From Sipunculus nudus (taxonomy: Eukaryota; Annelida; Sipuncula; Golfingiida; Sipunculidae), in NCBI GenBank assembly GCA_026874595.1, contig CM049321.1:14835479-14899478 (forward strand): DNA of 64,000 nucleotides. Direction: 5' to 3'. The number at the start of each line of letters is the position of its first letter. Within the stretch, counting starts at the first letter, position 1. The notes under the pieces are model-generated. The model saw only the letters and a program-made list of their open reading frames with translations. It was not told the origin of the DNA and did no database searches. Positions 1-14,400 of this stretch are shown here, in pieces. Position numbers and translations under genes: made by a program.

Positions 1-568
1 CAGACCTAATTTCTGGCATGTACATAGGAATTATATAGAGGATTATTTATAGGAAATATGAGGAAAAACAGATGAGTGGTTTTGATATTAGGCAGTCCTA
101 AAGTGTGAAAATAGGTTTTTAATAAAAAATTGAGGTTTTTCCTTAATTTCTCAAAGGAATGAAGTCGCAAAGACCCAGTTTTTGGCTTGGTAGGAGATCT
201 TGGGGACATCTAACATTATGCTGAATTTTGGATTCCTAGGTCTTACGGTTTCAAAACGTGCCACATCTACGGACGGACGGACGGACGGACGGACAGACGG
301 ACGGACGACGGACAATGGACCACGACTATAGCTCAGATGACTTATAGTCAGCTGAGCTAAAAATGGAGGGTTTTCCTTAATTTCTCAAAGGGACGAAGTC
401 GCAAAGACCTAATTTTCGGCTTGGTAGGAGATCTTGGGGACATCTAACATTAACAGTCCTAGATCTTACGGTTTCAAAACGTGCCACATCTACGGACAGA
501 CGGACGGACGACGGACAATGGACCACGACTAAAGCTCAGATGACTTGTAGTCAGCTGAGCTAAAAATA
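1..568 (+). repeat. R1 dispersed repeat, 3' part, with a second truncated copy
   Basis: A copy of a family also seen at 17.8 kb and several times between 50.9 and 55.8 kb. It enters from the window edge, carries a GACG-type microsatellite at about 271-312, and ends in an imperfect 31-bp palindrome at 329-359 (TAGCTCAG paired with CTGAGCTA) followed by AAAAA. From about 366 a second, shorter copy repeats the same 3' segment and ends the same way near 568. An open frame on the minus strand in each copy recurs with the repeat and is probably not a gene. Confidence 0.8.
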
Positions 569-1678
569 CACTGAAATAATGAGCAGTTAAATTATACCGA
601 TAGATATCTACGTGCCAAAACAAGCGCAGGTGCTTCAGACTCTAGCTTATTCAGGAGCAGCAAGAGTTTTGCCCCTCAAAAGATAAAACCCTAATATTAG
701 ATCGACAGTCATAGCTGCATTGATGACTGAACATTTTGTGATTATGTGGAATATTTCCTTTTCTATTTTACATACGTCTCAAGATTTACACGTTCTCATC
801 ACTCCGGAAGTTTTTCATTTTTAAGCATTTTATTGGGTCCTAGGACACTCCTGGCCAGCCTGGGCCCTTTTGTCCACCGGATTTAAATTATATAAAGTAG
901 TTATTACAACGTCAGACAAATGGGACTTCCTGTATCTTCAAGCATTGAAGATTCACTTATAAATCCTGAGTAATAGGCCCTTCTTATAATTCCCGATAAA
1001 AATTAGTAAGAAAACAACAAAGACAAATTAAATTTAGCCCCGTTTAGCCCCCTTGAAAAAAGCGGTATTATGTAAGTTAACAGAAAAAGATTCCCCATTT
1101 CAAGCAGTTTCTCGTGCCCTTATTGTGGGGACACTTCTGACCGGCCAGGGCCCATGTAGGCCCTTTAAATCACTCCTTACGAAAATTTTACAAATATGCT
1201 AATACACCAACGAGACATGTATTTCTTTTGTATTTCATAAGCAGGTCTCATGCTCGGTTGCGCAGAGACCTAGCTTCAGGTTGCCGCCGGGCGTATACTT
1301 GTTCATGAATTATCAGACGGATACGGGGAAAACTTGTGTTCAACTAAAATGAACGAATAGAGCGAGATAATACACATATAATTTCAAATGTCTGTCCAAC
1401 TGGCGCACAGATCTTGATCTATGACCTTTATCCAGGTACATGCAAAATTTTAGTGACAACTGTCAATAGTTTCTGAGATATATGCTCATATTGTTCACTG
1501 TGAACCGAGGTAGGGTATTTTACTTTAGATGGACAATCTTTGGCCTTTCAAATTTCAGCACAGGCCTGAACTATCTACGAAGTCCTGTCTAATGTTCGGT
1601 TTGATTTACACTAAAAGGCCCAATGTCGACGACGTACCCTTCTTTCTGGCACTTGAAGCAAGTTCTGTATGTTTGTCT
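569..1678. other. intergenic, nothing recognised
   Basis: AT-rich sequence without a convincing open frame, RNA gene or repeat boundary. Segments near 820-890 and 1100-1180 resemble each other weakly (both contain a gggccc context) but are too diverged to define an element. Confidence 0.5.
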
Positions 1679-1894
1679 GTCTCTCTCTCTCTTGTCTTTC
1701 TGTCTCCCCTGTAAAAGTTATAGCCTCCCTCCCCCATCTCTCTCTCTCTTTGGCCTGAAAAAATCTTATGATCCCCTCTTTCTCTCTCTCTTAATTACAA
1801 GTTTTTGCATTCTCTCTCTGTATATTGGACATTCTTTTTCCTTTCTTTACTTATAAGATTTTGCATGCCTTCTCTCAATGTATTCGAAGTTCAA

Positions 1895-1947
<53 letters not shown>
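1679..1947. repeat. CT-rich tract ending in (CT)n microsatellite
   Basis: Pyrimidine-rich DNA with several short CT runs, ending in an uninterrupted (CT)n of about 49 bp at 1899-1947. The overlapping open frames here are low-complexity Ser/Leu translations and are not supported as genes. Confidence 0.9.
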
Positions 1948-1950
<3 letters not shown>

Positions 1951-2432
1951 CTGATGAAAATTGATGAGCATAAAATTTATTTTATTGCTATTTGATAAAA
2001 ATATGACTGGTTTCCCGTTGCATGTTTAAGAAATAAAACCACATGAGTAAAATTTAGAGTAACATATAAAATTATGAAAACTCGTACATATCTGAATCAA
2101 ATATAGCATCTTTGACAGTACTGTTAATACAATACGCCAGGCCAACTAGAGATGAACCACTGTTATGTGACGCAGCCAATATCACCATGTGTAGTGGAGG
2201 TGTATGTATTTACATGTTATTGTAATACAAACACTACATGGGTCCCCTGACAATTTAACGTAACAACACATTAGAATAAAGCTGAAAAAAATCAAATGCA
2301 ATCATTCAATTAGAAAATGTAATTATTCAAGATATTTTAATGGAAATTTTTATTGTAACTGCTATCAATGACAACTCTTAAATATTAATCATTAAACCCT
2401 GAATCTACAACAAATATTTTATATACACAATC

Positions 2433-2436
<4 letters not shown>

Positions 2437-2476
<40 letters not shown>
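2437..2476. repeat. (TA)n microsatellite
   Basis: Uninterrupted alternating TA of about 40 bp. Confidence 0.95.
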
Positions 2477-2478
<2 letters not shown>

Positions 2479-2573
2479 GTGAATACAAATTGGATTTTAT
2501 AATGAAACCCCAAACAGGACCACTACTTGGTTATTTTTTCATTGTATTCTAATTGATTATGTGGATCTATAAT

Positions 2574-2624
2574 TTATATATATATATACATATATATATA
2601 TATGAATATATATACATATATATA

Positions 2625-2670
<46 letters not shown>
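2574..2670. repeat. (TA)n microsatellite, compound
   Basis: TA-rich tract with interruptions (ataca, atgaa) and a longest pure run at about 2629-2668. The open frame across it is a Tyr-Ile translation of the microsatellite. Confidence 0.9.
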
Positions 2671-2672
<2 letters not shown>

Positions 2673-4960
2673 CGTTAACATACTGGCTGCCAGTCTACTC
2701 CCAACCACATCTATCTATCTATTTATATATACATATATTTTTAATCAGAATTCCCCTGTTGCATTGGTGTTTATGTGCTATAATAAAATTTAATATAAAT
2801 TGAAAAACGATTCAAAAAGATGGCATGATAACACAGTGACAATTCAATATATACATATACAGACTGCGAGACAGACATTATATTTGCAAAAAGACAAACA
2901 AAATAACATACGTGTAACAGGCCCTGAAGCGGGCAAGAAAGGGTTGGTGAATCTTATCTCTAAATGATAAACTGGGGAAACATGTGCACCCCTTTATGGA
3001 ATTACATTATATTCTAAAACATGTTTTTACTGTATACATACTGCTTGCCTCATTGGAGATCAGATAACATTCTGTACTTGTCAATGAAGGGTGACGATGA
3101 AAAAATAAATAAATAAATAAACTAGGGTGCCCAGATGATCACGTGATGGATCACAAGAAACATTCAGTCCAGAAATACTGTCACGTGACCTGGTCCTGTA
3201 TTCTCTCGTAAACGCGTGATGGACGGTATCATATTTTAATTGTATGGGACGTTATCGGATTAAAAGCGATTACATGTCAAATGGACCATTTTCAAACGGA
3301 TCATAGTGCATGTTCTCAACGAAGATCACCTGGACGATGATCAATTAGAAGATATTATTTAGACGATATCTATTTCTATATTTATATATATATTTTTTTA
3401 TGGTTCACTTTAATGTGATGGTATTTATGAAACTTGAAATATTCTTTAAATCATTTTGTATCACCTCTTTTAAATGTGGTACATGGTCATATGATGTCCA
3501 GAAATAATTCAAAGACTGAATTAGTGATATAATCCTAAACATTGTCTATTTACACCTAGGTGTCTTTCATATAGACCCTAAACAAGTCTCTGATCCAAAT
3601 GAAACAAACTTGCCCTTATCGACGTTCGGGACACCCTCATGCTGTACTGGGCTTGCTTGGACTGCGTATGAACATTTTGAAACGAGACAAGTTTCACCAC
3701 CACACCCAGGGCATCTGCGTACAAACTACAACTGTAACTATTCCCCGATGCACCAATTCATCGCGATACAAGGTCAAATATCATACCGGTATCGTCCGAT
3801 GTCCCTGTATTAATATTCTGAACATGCATGATATTCAAACGGATGTGAGACATTTATCTGGCGACCTCAGTATTTTATAAATATAATATTCAGGTGCCTA
3901 TATCGGGTGTAAGCTGAAACAGGACAGGCCATAAATGAGTTAATCTGCATCAGATAGGCTTATCACTGCACGATCACACCAACAGCATGACAAACTCACT
4001 TAAAATTGAAAACTCAAACCATGGTTGCTCGAATCGCTATTTTTTGGCTTATTGTGCAATTATTCAACCTTTAACATTGTTTCCACAACACACAGTCTTA
4101 ATATGTATTTTAAATACATGTGTGTATTAGTAACGGCGTTACAGGTTGTTTTCTTGCATAATCGCCTCACAAATAGCGATTCGGGCAAGTATGTTCAAAC
4201 TTGGGTAGTGGTACTTCTTACATGTGTCGTCTACATTTTGTGCGATACATACTGTATCGTGAGACAAATGGCGACGCATGTCTGATAATGTTCATTTTAT
4301 ATCAATGAAGCCAAGTATCATTTTAAGGAAAGCAAAGTGGTGAATATATGCACATTTTGTTTTCCTGACTGCATGAAAATTTATCAATGGGACGTATTTA
4401 TGTTATCGAATGCCCTTTCAACTTCATATCTACACAAATGGCGAGCCTTTTACATACATATACACATGCATATGTACATATAAAATCAATATGTAAATAT
4501 GAGCTTGCCTAGCAATTTTTACCCATGCAGTTTCAAAGGAGATGCTCTACTGAAATAATTTTCAAATAAAGATATCAATTCCACCAGTGACTTTGCATAT
4601 ACAAAATATATTGCTGAAACATATTTTTGATGTTCGTATAAATCAAATATTGATGATATTTTCCATTAACCTTCAAATGTTTTCAAAATAATATTGACTT
4701 TCTTTGCGTTTTCATGGGATTCAAATGTGAAATAAACTAACCATCGTAGTTATGACAGGCCTATAGACTCTTAAAAATTTACAAGAAAAATCACAGGGCT
4801 GAAACATTCCCACAAACCATCAAAATGACCAAGCAAGTTTACCCGAGACCGTCGAGACTGCGTTAATATACATTATCAGCTGGCATTCCTCCACAAGGGA
4901 CAGTACAAAATAACTTATACAGAAATATGTTTAAGTACAACTGAAGTAATGTACATACAC
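2671..4960. other. intergenic, nothing recognised
   Basis: AT-rich DNA with a short (AAAT)n near 3100-3120. Open frames of 67-93 codons at 3599-3880 and 4025-4285 lack splice context, known motifs or coding-like composition, and I do not support them as genes. Confidence 0.5.
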
Positions 4961-5310
4961 TAAGGCCAAAAAAAAGTATGGTTCTTAGGCACTTTTTTTA
5001 CAGAATATCAGTGCGGGCGGGCGATTATTATTATTTTTTTTTTACTTTAAATTTGTATGTTTCGATAAAAATGGCACATGATTGGGGAAAAGCATGATAA
5101 AAACAGAATACTTTTGCTAAAACAGGTAAAAGCACTAAATAACAAAGGAAATCTTATCAAAATTGTATTATTATATCTTCTTGAAAAAAAATGTCCGTGC
5201 AGCTGGGGCTCAAAATTGTTAAGTTTCTATTGTTGATCAAAATCAATATTATTGAAGCGGGATTTAAAATTGACGCGGGCGGTGCCTGAGAACCAAACTT
5301 TTTCGGCCTA
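4961..5310. mobile_element. MITE (family A), complete copy
   Basis: A 350-bp non-coding element bounded by imperfect terminal inverted repeats of about 30 bp: TAAGGCC, an A run, then TGGTTCTTAGGCAC on the left, and the complementary GTGCCTGAGAACCA, a T run and GGCCTA on the right. A second copy, split by an insertion, lies at 35585-36632; it shares the subterminal GATAAAAATG and GGGAAAAGCATGATAA segments. Family assignment is open. Confidence 0.8.
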
Positions 5311-7744
5311 ATCATTTTCAATGCCGAGTCTGATGGTGTGATTATTTATATAAGATAATGTATTGATCTGGGTTTTTTTAATAAGGGTAAGATATATCAT
5401 GCCCTCATATGATCAAAACAACATACACAATATAACCTCTTTTTCTCACCTAAATCAGAATGAATAAAACTTAATGCAAAATATTAAGTTGGCCGATAAT
5501 TAAGCATATTAATTAGGTAAAACTTAACTTGTACACAAAACGGATATATGACTGCCATATTTTGTGGCCTGAAAAACACAGATGGTCAAAGTTATATTAT
5601 ATTTATAAACAGTACAATACAGGGTAGCTGAAAGTCTGGTATATGACCCCCGTGAAAAAAGAGCGACAGGACACACAAATTTCTATATCATCTAGATTAT
5701 GGTACTTGTTAAGAATATGGATGTCGGATAAACTATGTAATACAATATATTTACATAATAAGAGTACATTATATGTACAGTATGTGTTCTCCTGTATGAA
5801 AATTTCTATGATTCAGCATCACAATATGAATACAGGATTAACATACATATACAGTATTTATTACTACATAACAAATACACAGTATTTATTATTATATTAC
5901 TACATGACCTTTATATCTCAGTTCTCGAGATAGCTAAATAATGCATATCAACAATGAAACAAGTGATAGCTGGTGAGGTCAAACCTTGCAAAAAAAATCT
6001 AAGTAAAGGAGTTAACAATTCAATGGGTCATCACCATTAATGGGCGAATGAATGGATGGTAAATGAAGGAAGGTTACACTGTATTGACATCAGAGACATA
6101 ATATGCATGATTTCATATGATGGAAAAAAATGCCCCTAGAGGAAGACTACATATGATAGTATCATATCCTCAATATTTTACATAATATATTGATTACATA
6201 TTCTCCAGATGATTAAAGCCCATGCACAGGTGGTAAAGGATCATTTTTTCTTTAATTTTTACAAAACTTAAACAATGAATGAAACAACTGATTGTCCATA
6301 AGAAAACAAGGTGAAGAAGCTAATACAAGTACCTGTCACCTTAAAAAAATCCTGAAACATCAGAAGGTCAACCAAGCATATCACCAACCAAATCGCGGGA
6401 GTAGGAAATGTTTGTGATATTATTTATAAGTGGATTTGTGAGACTCGTTTTTAGGTATTGTGAGACTTTGACACATTCTTGGATAGACAGACAGCAAGTC
6501 ACTGTATTTCCAGCCTTCAGAGCAAAGTCAAATGATTTTTACTACTTAATCATACAACTCTGACCCTTACAACAGCTACATTTGATAAAGATGACATAAT
6601 GAAGATACATTAAAAGTGTTCACAGATTTGCATCAAACATTACCCTATTGAGAAATGAGTACCCATGTAAAATACAAACTACAGTGAAGTGTCATTTTCA
6701 GATAAACAATTATCCATATTAATGATGTTTGGATAAACGAAGCTCTACTGTATATGATGTCTATCTCTGTATGTTGGATACTGTCCTTAAAGATTCCATC
6801 ACATTTGTAAAAACTGTCAACTCAGTAACTGACATTTCAGCTGAAGCTTTCAACTATACAAGTCCCTAAGTTGACAATTTTAACTAATGTTTTATCTACA
6901 CACAAATTTAGTCTGCTCCACTGAAGGGTGCCCATAACTAGTTATGCTATTAATTTCAGAAAGGAAATGCTTAATTGAACAATTATAATTTAGAAAGAAA
7001 TGTGCATTGAAGCCAAAGAATGTGTCAAAACATGCTGATAACTTGTTTGTGTACATTAATTTAATGTCAGAGAATCAGTCTATTATTTCACTAACTTGAT
7101 AAACCGACAGGGTCAAGAATACTGGTATTGGCCAAATCTTAGTTCAATAAATATTTTGTGAAACTGTTTGCTGAAAGAATAATTATAGCACCATTCACTC
7201 ATTCAGGCACTGGAGAAGTATCTGGAAAGTTGTGTCATCAGACAGGATGTAATGACTGAAAGGTGCATAGACTCTTTGCAATACAAAATCCAGGATCACA
7301 TCAGTATCATCAGATGTCCATTTTGATGCATTGATGAATTATGGTCCTCAAAGTAAGTCCCGCATTTATACCTATGACACATTCCACAGTTCATAATACT
7401 TAGCAGCCCACTTCTTGTGAGGTGGATCATCATTGGTCAGAAATAAGTTTATCAGCATCTGATTGGCTAAATCTTACACAATCAATCCAATCAAAGAGAC
7501 TGTTTCATTATGTGTTATTCCTAAGGTGTGTAGATAACATGATGAAAAAATTAAACCTGGAATCTCAACGCTAATACCACTTACACAAGTATCGTATTGT
7601 GTATTGTATCAAGAGTAAACTATCGTGATACATATTGTATTGTGAGATAATGTATCATAACAGCTCTAATCACCAAATTATAATTAAAATTTTTTTAATA
7701 AATTATTTTCATCCAATATCTGTGTAACATTCTGTGGAGCATGT
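5311..7744. other. intergenic, downstream of GUK1
   Basis: No gene recognised. A fragment at about 6700-6752 ending AAGCTCTACTGTA matches a fragment at 21163-21219 ending CGCTCTACTGTA. Both resemble one terminus of a TA-inserting Tc1/mariner or pogo-type MITE. Confidence 0.45.
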
Positions 7745-7970
7745 ATGATGGTGTAATCGTTAGCTTGCTGGACTTGTAACCACAAGGTTTTAGATTTGCC
7801 TAATGATCTGGTCAAAGTCTTTACCACATGATTGTGTAAGCCCTCTCCAACCAGGTGTGAATGGGTGCTGGTCATTGGTGGAACGCAATTGCAGAATAAA
7901 AACCTTCTGGCCCGATATGAAATTGACTGCTTGGGTTGTATGCTTCCAAAGGAGCGGAAAAAAGCTGCTT
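7745..7970 (+). mobile_element. tRNA-derived SINE
   Basis: The first 55 bp resemble a tRNA gene: an A-box-like stretch (GGTGTAATCGTTAGCTTGC), an anticodon region GGACTTGTAACC, and a decayed B box (GGTTTTAGATTTGCC). The body contains CTCTCCAACCAGGTGTGAAT and GGGTGCTGGTCAT. The minus-strand element at 24290-24483 shares both head and body, which identifies a family. It lies about 470 bp beyond the GUK1 stop codon. Confidence 0.75.
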
Positions 7971-8240
7971 GACTGAACAAATCTGAAAGTCCAGGAAGGC
8001 TATAAGACTAAAAATCTTAACATTTGCTAATGTTCTTATGTCACTGCAAAATGTTGGGACAGATTCATTTAACATTTATCTATAAGGAGGGTGAGCACCC
8101 TAAGGTGGATCAGACTCAAATACTGTATTTGCTGACATAAAATCCAACCTCAGTACCAAGTGATATAAAATCTGATATTCGTATAGTTTAGATTAAAATT
8201 TTTGGTCTGCAACACTACATTTCAATATATACAATTTTGT

Positions 8241-8246
8241 TTTATT
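8241..8246 (-). promoter_or_regulatory. candidate GUK1 polyadenylation signal
   Basis: AATAAA on the minus strand about 190 bases beyond the GUK1 stop codon. Its position suits a short 3' UTR; use is not shown by sequence alone. Confidence 0.4.
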
Positions 8247-8437
8247 AAATGATAAAACACCAGCTCTGTCTTAAAAACCCAGGCTGCAAAGAATAAAGAA
8301 TGGAATAGATAACAAATGTTGTATGGTCCCGTATGAGTCACTGGTAGCTTGTGGAGACTTGCTTAAATGAAGTCTAAAATAATATAATAATAATGTTAGA
8401 TGAGCGTCAGATATTACACATTGTATCTTCCTATGCC

Positions 8438-8479
8438 TCATTTGGACTTGAACTTCTCCTTGTTGAAGGCATCTATATC
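8438..8479 (-). CDS. GUK1: GUK1 coding exon 7 and stop
   Basis: Encodes [13 protein letters not shown] and TGA after the acceptor ttcttttttag. The lysine-rich tail resembles the basic C-termini of animal guanylate kinases. Confidence 0.92.
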   Translation of the reverse strand, partial: DIDAFNKEKFKSK

Positions 8480-11400
8480 CTAAAAAAGAAAAAAAATCAA
8501 ATATCACATCTACTGGATACGGATTAATATTTACACTAAAGATAAATCAAGTACATCTGAAAAATCTACATTATTCCTATACTTCCAGAAGATAAGATTT
8601 CATCACTTGTTCATGACCTTAAACAAAAATTCATGACCTGTTCCTATGATATTGGCTATTTAAAAACAAACTGTGGATGCTGTAATTCAGTAAATCATTA
8701 CTTCTGACAGAAAGAAAGAGCATGAATAAAAGACATATTTAGACAGCCAGCATAACAATTCCATGACAATTTAAAATTACTAAACTAGAATACGGCTAGT
8801 CTACTAAGCCACTAAGTGTATCCGCCAAAATCAGAGTGGGACAGGTGAAGTGAGGCATGGATTGAGTGGCTCGGGGAAACAGACAGGATGTTTTGCATAT
8901 AAGTATGGATGATGCGAAACAAAAGTGGGATGGGTGAAGTGAGACATGGATTGAGTGGCAAGGGGAAATAGAGAGGTGTGTTGCATATAAGCATAGACGT
9001 CTGCAGCCGAAATGTGTATTTAGGTGGTGCCACCTGCCACAAAATCCAGAAAGTTATCCAAGTTGTATACAACTGCAAAATTCTAGGCAGATAAGTCAAA
9101 CCACTGCCGAGATATGAGTTTATCCCACAGCAGACAAACAGACGGATGCTGTGCAATAATGGTTGCAAATGGCGCCACCAGTTTTGCGTATGATAAAGAG
9201 CTATGGGAGATCTACAGACATGCAAAATTTCAGGAGGATATGTCTAACCAGTCCTGAGATATAAGCATCGATGTCTGCAGCCTGAACATGAATGTAGGTG
9301 GCGCAGCCTGTCATTAAATCCAGAAAGCTATCCAGGTTGAATACATATGCAAAATTCCTGGTGGATAAGTCCATTCACTGCAGAGATATGAGTTATTTTA
9401 TACTGAGGCAGATGAACAGATGAACGCTGTGCGAAAATGGTTGCAGGTGGCGCCACTATTTTTTATGTATGTTATAAAGCTATCCAAGGGGTACATTTGT
9501 GCAAAATTTTGTTCCTGATTGGTCAAAAGAGTGCAAAATAATATGGCTTGTGTCAAAACACACACACAGATGGACGCACTGGAGAGAGGAAAGGTCAGAG
9601 GTCAACTCAAAATAATTTGGCACCAGTTCACATGTGACCCGATAATCTTGTAAAATTTCAGGAAAATCTATCCAGTGGTCTCAGAGTTCTATTCTGGAAA
9701 TGAACCTGGCAGCACGACGGAACCCAGTCAAAAACATAGTATCCGCAAAACTTCTTTTTGGCGGATACAATTAGTGACCCAAAAATAAAAAGGAACCTTC
9801 CCTTATTAGCAGGTGCACCACGTGGAAGATGGAAGGTTTGGGATGAAAAGTTCTGCTTTAAATGCATCCACAATCTTTTCAAAGAAGTGGGTCCTGTGAC
9901 CTTGACCTTTGACCCAAAAACCATAAGGGTGCCTGCTTTAGTGGTAGGCCGTACATAAGTAAAGTTTGAAACAAATATAACCTAATGTTCTGCACACACA
10001 AAACATGAAAGTTCAACGTGGACATCAGATCTACCTGTCCTAATGGTATGAAAGTTGTAAACAGACTGAGTAATGCGTTGTCTAAAAATAAAATGCCTGT
10101 TTTGTTCTACATGGCTTGTTGTTGTTTTTCAAAGCACAATACTTATCTGATTTGAAAATGATGAAATTTGCCGTTCAAATGGCGAAGTTTATGGTAAATG
10201 CCGATAATCGATGTCATACACCTGGTTACGGTTTTAGCGAAGAGTTGCAAAGTCACAGCAAATATGTCAGATACATGGTTTTATAACAGAATTTAATAGA
10301 ATAAGACACCTTTGATAGCCATGTTTAATTCTCACATCAAGTGAGAATGATCTTTTAACAGACAAACCTACCAATTATGCATCAACAACAATGAACATAA
10401 TAATGTATGGCAGAAGCAAATAATATTCTTGGTTAATTGTGTTTCTAGTCTACAAAATCAAACCTGACATATGGGAATTTCACTGAATCTCTAAGAGCTG
10501 ATATGAAAAAGACTGGTTTATTAACATTAAATTAACAAAAGGGTTTTCCATGACATTCAAAATACTAAAATACTGATTTACCTTTGCAAGCAAGCCCTTG
10601 AGTTTTTCATACGCCACATCCAGGTCCTTATTTACTATTGTGTGGTCGTAGGCTCCTTTCTCTAGTGCTGAAACATAAAATCATTATATTGATTAAATAT
10701 TACAAAGATACAAACACACATACATATTTATATATATACAGGGAAACCCTGAAATTACGACCAGCAACAGGACCGAGATAAAGAGGTCATATTCTTCGAG
10801 GTGGTTGTCTAAGCGGGGTCTGATATATAAGGCAAAAAAAGAATTGGGACCCTGAAAAAGTGGCCGTTATTTTGAGTCAGTTGCTGAACTGAGATGGTCG
10901 TTAACTGAGGTTTTACTGTATATATATATATATTCTCTTATTTTCAGTATCCTGGAAACTTTAAATGTTATAAATATAAAAAAGCACAAACCATTTCATA
11001 AAGGTTAGTAAAATTCTCAACTGAGGGATGTACATTGTACGTAGCTGTAGCTTTCAACCGTATCACACAGTCATCATCAGCAGACCGGCGTGCTTGATGA
11101 CTCAGGTTTTGATGTTGACCATGAGATAAGGTCAAACACTACAGCCATAAGTACAATGTAAATCCCAGAGTTGAGAATTTTACTAACCTATATGGAAGCT
11201 CCAGGGACAGGATCTAGCATACTCAGTTTGACACACACAGAACTTTTATATTTCAGATCATTATACTGTTTTGACAAAATGGATCCCTGGTCAATGTTGA
11301 ACTGAGGGTGGTCAGATGTATGCCTATCCTTTACTGCTCATGGATGAAAAAATAACACACCAAAAAAAAACAAGCAAATTTGTGGAATTTAAGTCTCCCG

Positions 11401-14400
11401 TCCCTGCCTCTTGCTGTCTCTCATGCTTACCTGATCAATATGTTTCAGATTTTATGTTTGCCTGAAGATGTCTCCACATGTCATAGTGGCTGTGTTTAGT
11501 TTTCATGGTGCCCTGAAGATGTCTCCACATGTCATAATTTTGGTTGTGAAATAGGAACAAAATTTAATATTCTCCTTTTGGAGCTTGAGAGAATAAATTT
11601 TCAGACAGACACTCCAAAACCCATCACAACCAAGGTATGCACAAGAGCAATAAGTGACCAAAATTTGAATGAAATTGGATAATATTTGGGAAAGTTATTG
11701 CATGGAAACAAAAAACTGATGAACGACAGACTGAGGGACAGAGGGTCAGACAGACACACAGATAAACCCAAATCAATGTCCCCCATTCCGTGAAGCAGGG
11801 GACAAAAATATGTGACCTTTAACAATACTGTGGATTGCAAAATAAACTTGGGTCTGGTAGTAAGTTTATAGAAATTGTGACCCAAAGATGTCAAATATAA
11901 TGTAATATTCTTGAAACTACATGGTGCTAAAACATTAAATGTGCATAAAAGGAAAAATGAACAAGAATTCTTAGCAAAATTTATAACTTAGATTTTATAA
12001 AAAATATGTTAGCCTGGAACAATTATTAATCTTAATTAACCTGCAATTACACCTGTCTACACATACCTTCTATTGTGGCTGCAATGATTCATATTATAAA
12101 ATTATTAACATCATCTAAGGTAGCTTCTAGTACCTTTTATTCCAGACAGATGTCACCATTTATATTACATGGATGCTAAGTGCATTTTTAAAACACATGT
12201 GATATATTAAATATATTATTTAAATCAAATGAAGTGTGGTCACCAATGGCCAAACCACAGGAATCACTGCCTTAGGTGAGGGTGCAAGGTGGAGAATATG
12301 GATAACATTTTGGAAAAATATAAATTCCAGACAAATAACAATGAACTGCACATAACAAAAAAATTATTCATGGTTTCTCATCAGGAATTTATATATATTT
12401 ATGAAGGAGTGAACTTTTCACAACTATCAGAAAATCTGTACCAAAGTTTCACTTTTCTTGTTTAAAGATTTATGGGGATTCTTTGTGTGTATGAACCTTA
12501 TATATGGTACCAGAAGTGTTGAAATTTTAAAGCTACTGCTTAAGTAAATCAATGTAGAAATTTTTTAAAATTCCTACCACAATTGTTATATACATGTACT
12601 TAATAATACCTACCATAATCATAACATACTTCATAATAACTACCATAATCAAACTATACTAGTACTTCATAATACCTACTATAACATACTTTATAATACC
12701 TACCTTAATCATAACATACTTCATAATACTTACCATAACATACTTCATAATACCTACCATAATCATAATATACTTCACAATACCTACCATAATCATAATA
12801 TTCTTTATAATACCTACCATAATCATAATATACTTCACAATACCTACCATAATCATAATATTCTTCACAATACCTACCATAATCATAATATACTTCATAA
12901 TACCTACCATAATCATAATATTCTTCACAATACCTACCATAATCATAATATTCTTCACAATACCTACCATAATCATAATATTCTTCACAATACCTACCAT
13001 AATCATAATATACTTCATAATACCTACCATAATCATAATATTCTTCACAATACCTACCATAATCATAATATTCTTCACAATACCTACCATAATCATAATA
13101 TTCTTCACAATACCTACCATAATCATAATATACTTCACAATACCTACCATAATCATAATATACTTCATAATACCTACCATAATCATAATATTCTTCACAA
13201 TACCTACCATAATCATAATATTCTTCATAATACCTACCATAATCATAATATTCTTCACAATACCTACCATAATCATAATATTCTTCACAATACCTACCAT
13301 AATCATAATATACTTCATAATACCTACCATAATCATAATATACTTCATAATACCTACCATAATCTTAATATACTTCATAATACCTACCATAATCATAATA
13401 TACTTTATAATACCTACCATTATCATAATATACTTCATAATACCTACCATAATCATAATATACTTTATAATACCTACCATAATCATAATATACTTCACAA
13501 TACCTACCATAATCATAATATACTTTATAATACCTACCATAATCATAATATACTTCACAATACCTACCATAATCATAATATACTTCATAATACCTACCAT
13601 AATCATAATATGCTTCACAATACCTACCATAATCATAATATGCTTCACAATACCTACCATAATCATAATATACTTCATAATACCTACCATAATCATAATA
13701 TACTTCATAATACCTACCATAATCATAATATACTTCATAATACCTACCATAATCATAATATACTTTATAATACCTACCATAATCATAATATACTTTATAA
13801 TACCTACCATAATCATAATATACTTCACAATACCTACCATAATCATAATATACTTCACAATACCTACCATAATCATAATATACTTTATAATACCTACCAT
13901 AATCATAATATACTTCACAATACCTACCATAATCATAATATACTTCACAATACCTACCATAATCATAATATACTTCATAATACCTACCATAATCATAATA
14001 TACTTCATAATACCTACCATAATCATAATATACTTCATAATACCTACCATAATCATAATATACTTCATAATACCTACCATAATCATAATATACTTCATAA
14101 TACCTACCATAATCATAATATACTTTATAATACCTACCATAATCATAATATACTTCATAATACCTACCATAATCATAATATACTTCATAATACCTACCAT
14201 AATCATAATATTCTTCACAATACCTACCATAATCATAATATTCTTCACAATACCTACCATAATCATAATATTCTTCACAATACCTACCATAATCATAATA
14301 TACTTCATAATACCTACCATAATCATAATATACTTCATAATACCTACCATAATCATAATATACTTCATAATACCTACCATAATCATAATATACTTTATAA

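Noticed and set aside
7745-7800. A tRNA gene
   Set aside because: The A and B boxes are decayed, the stems do not pair well, and a SINE body follows.
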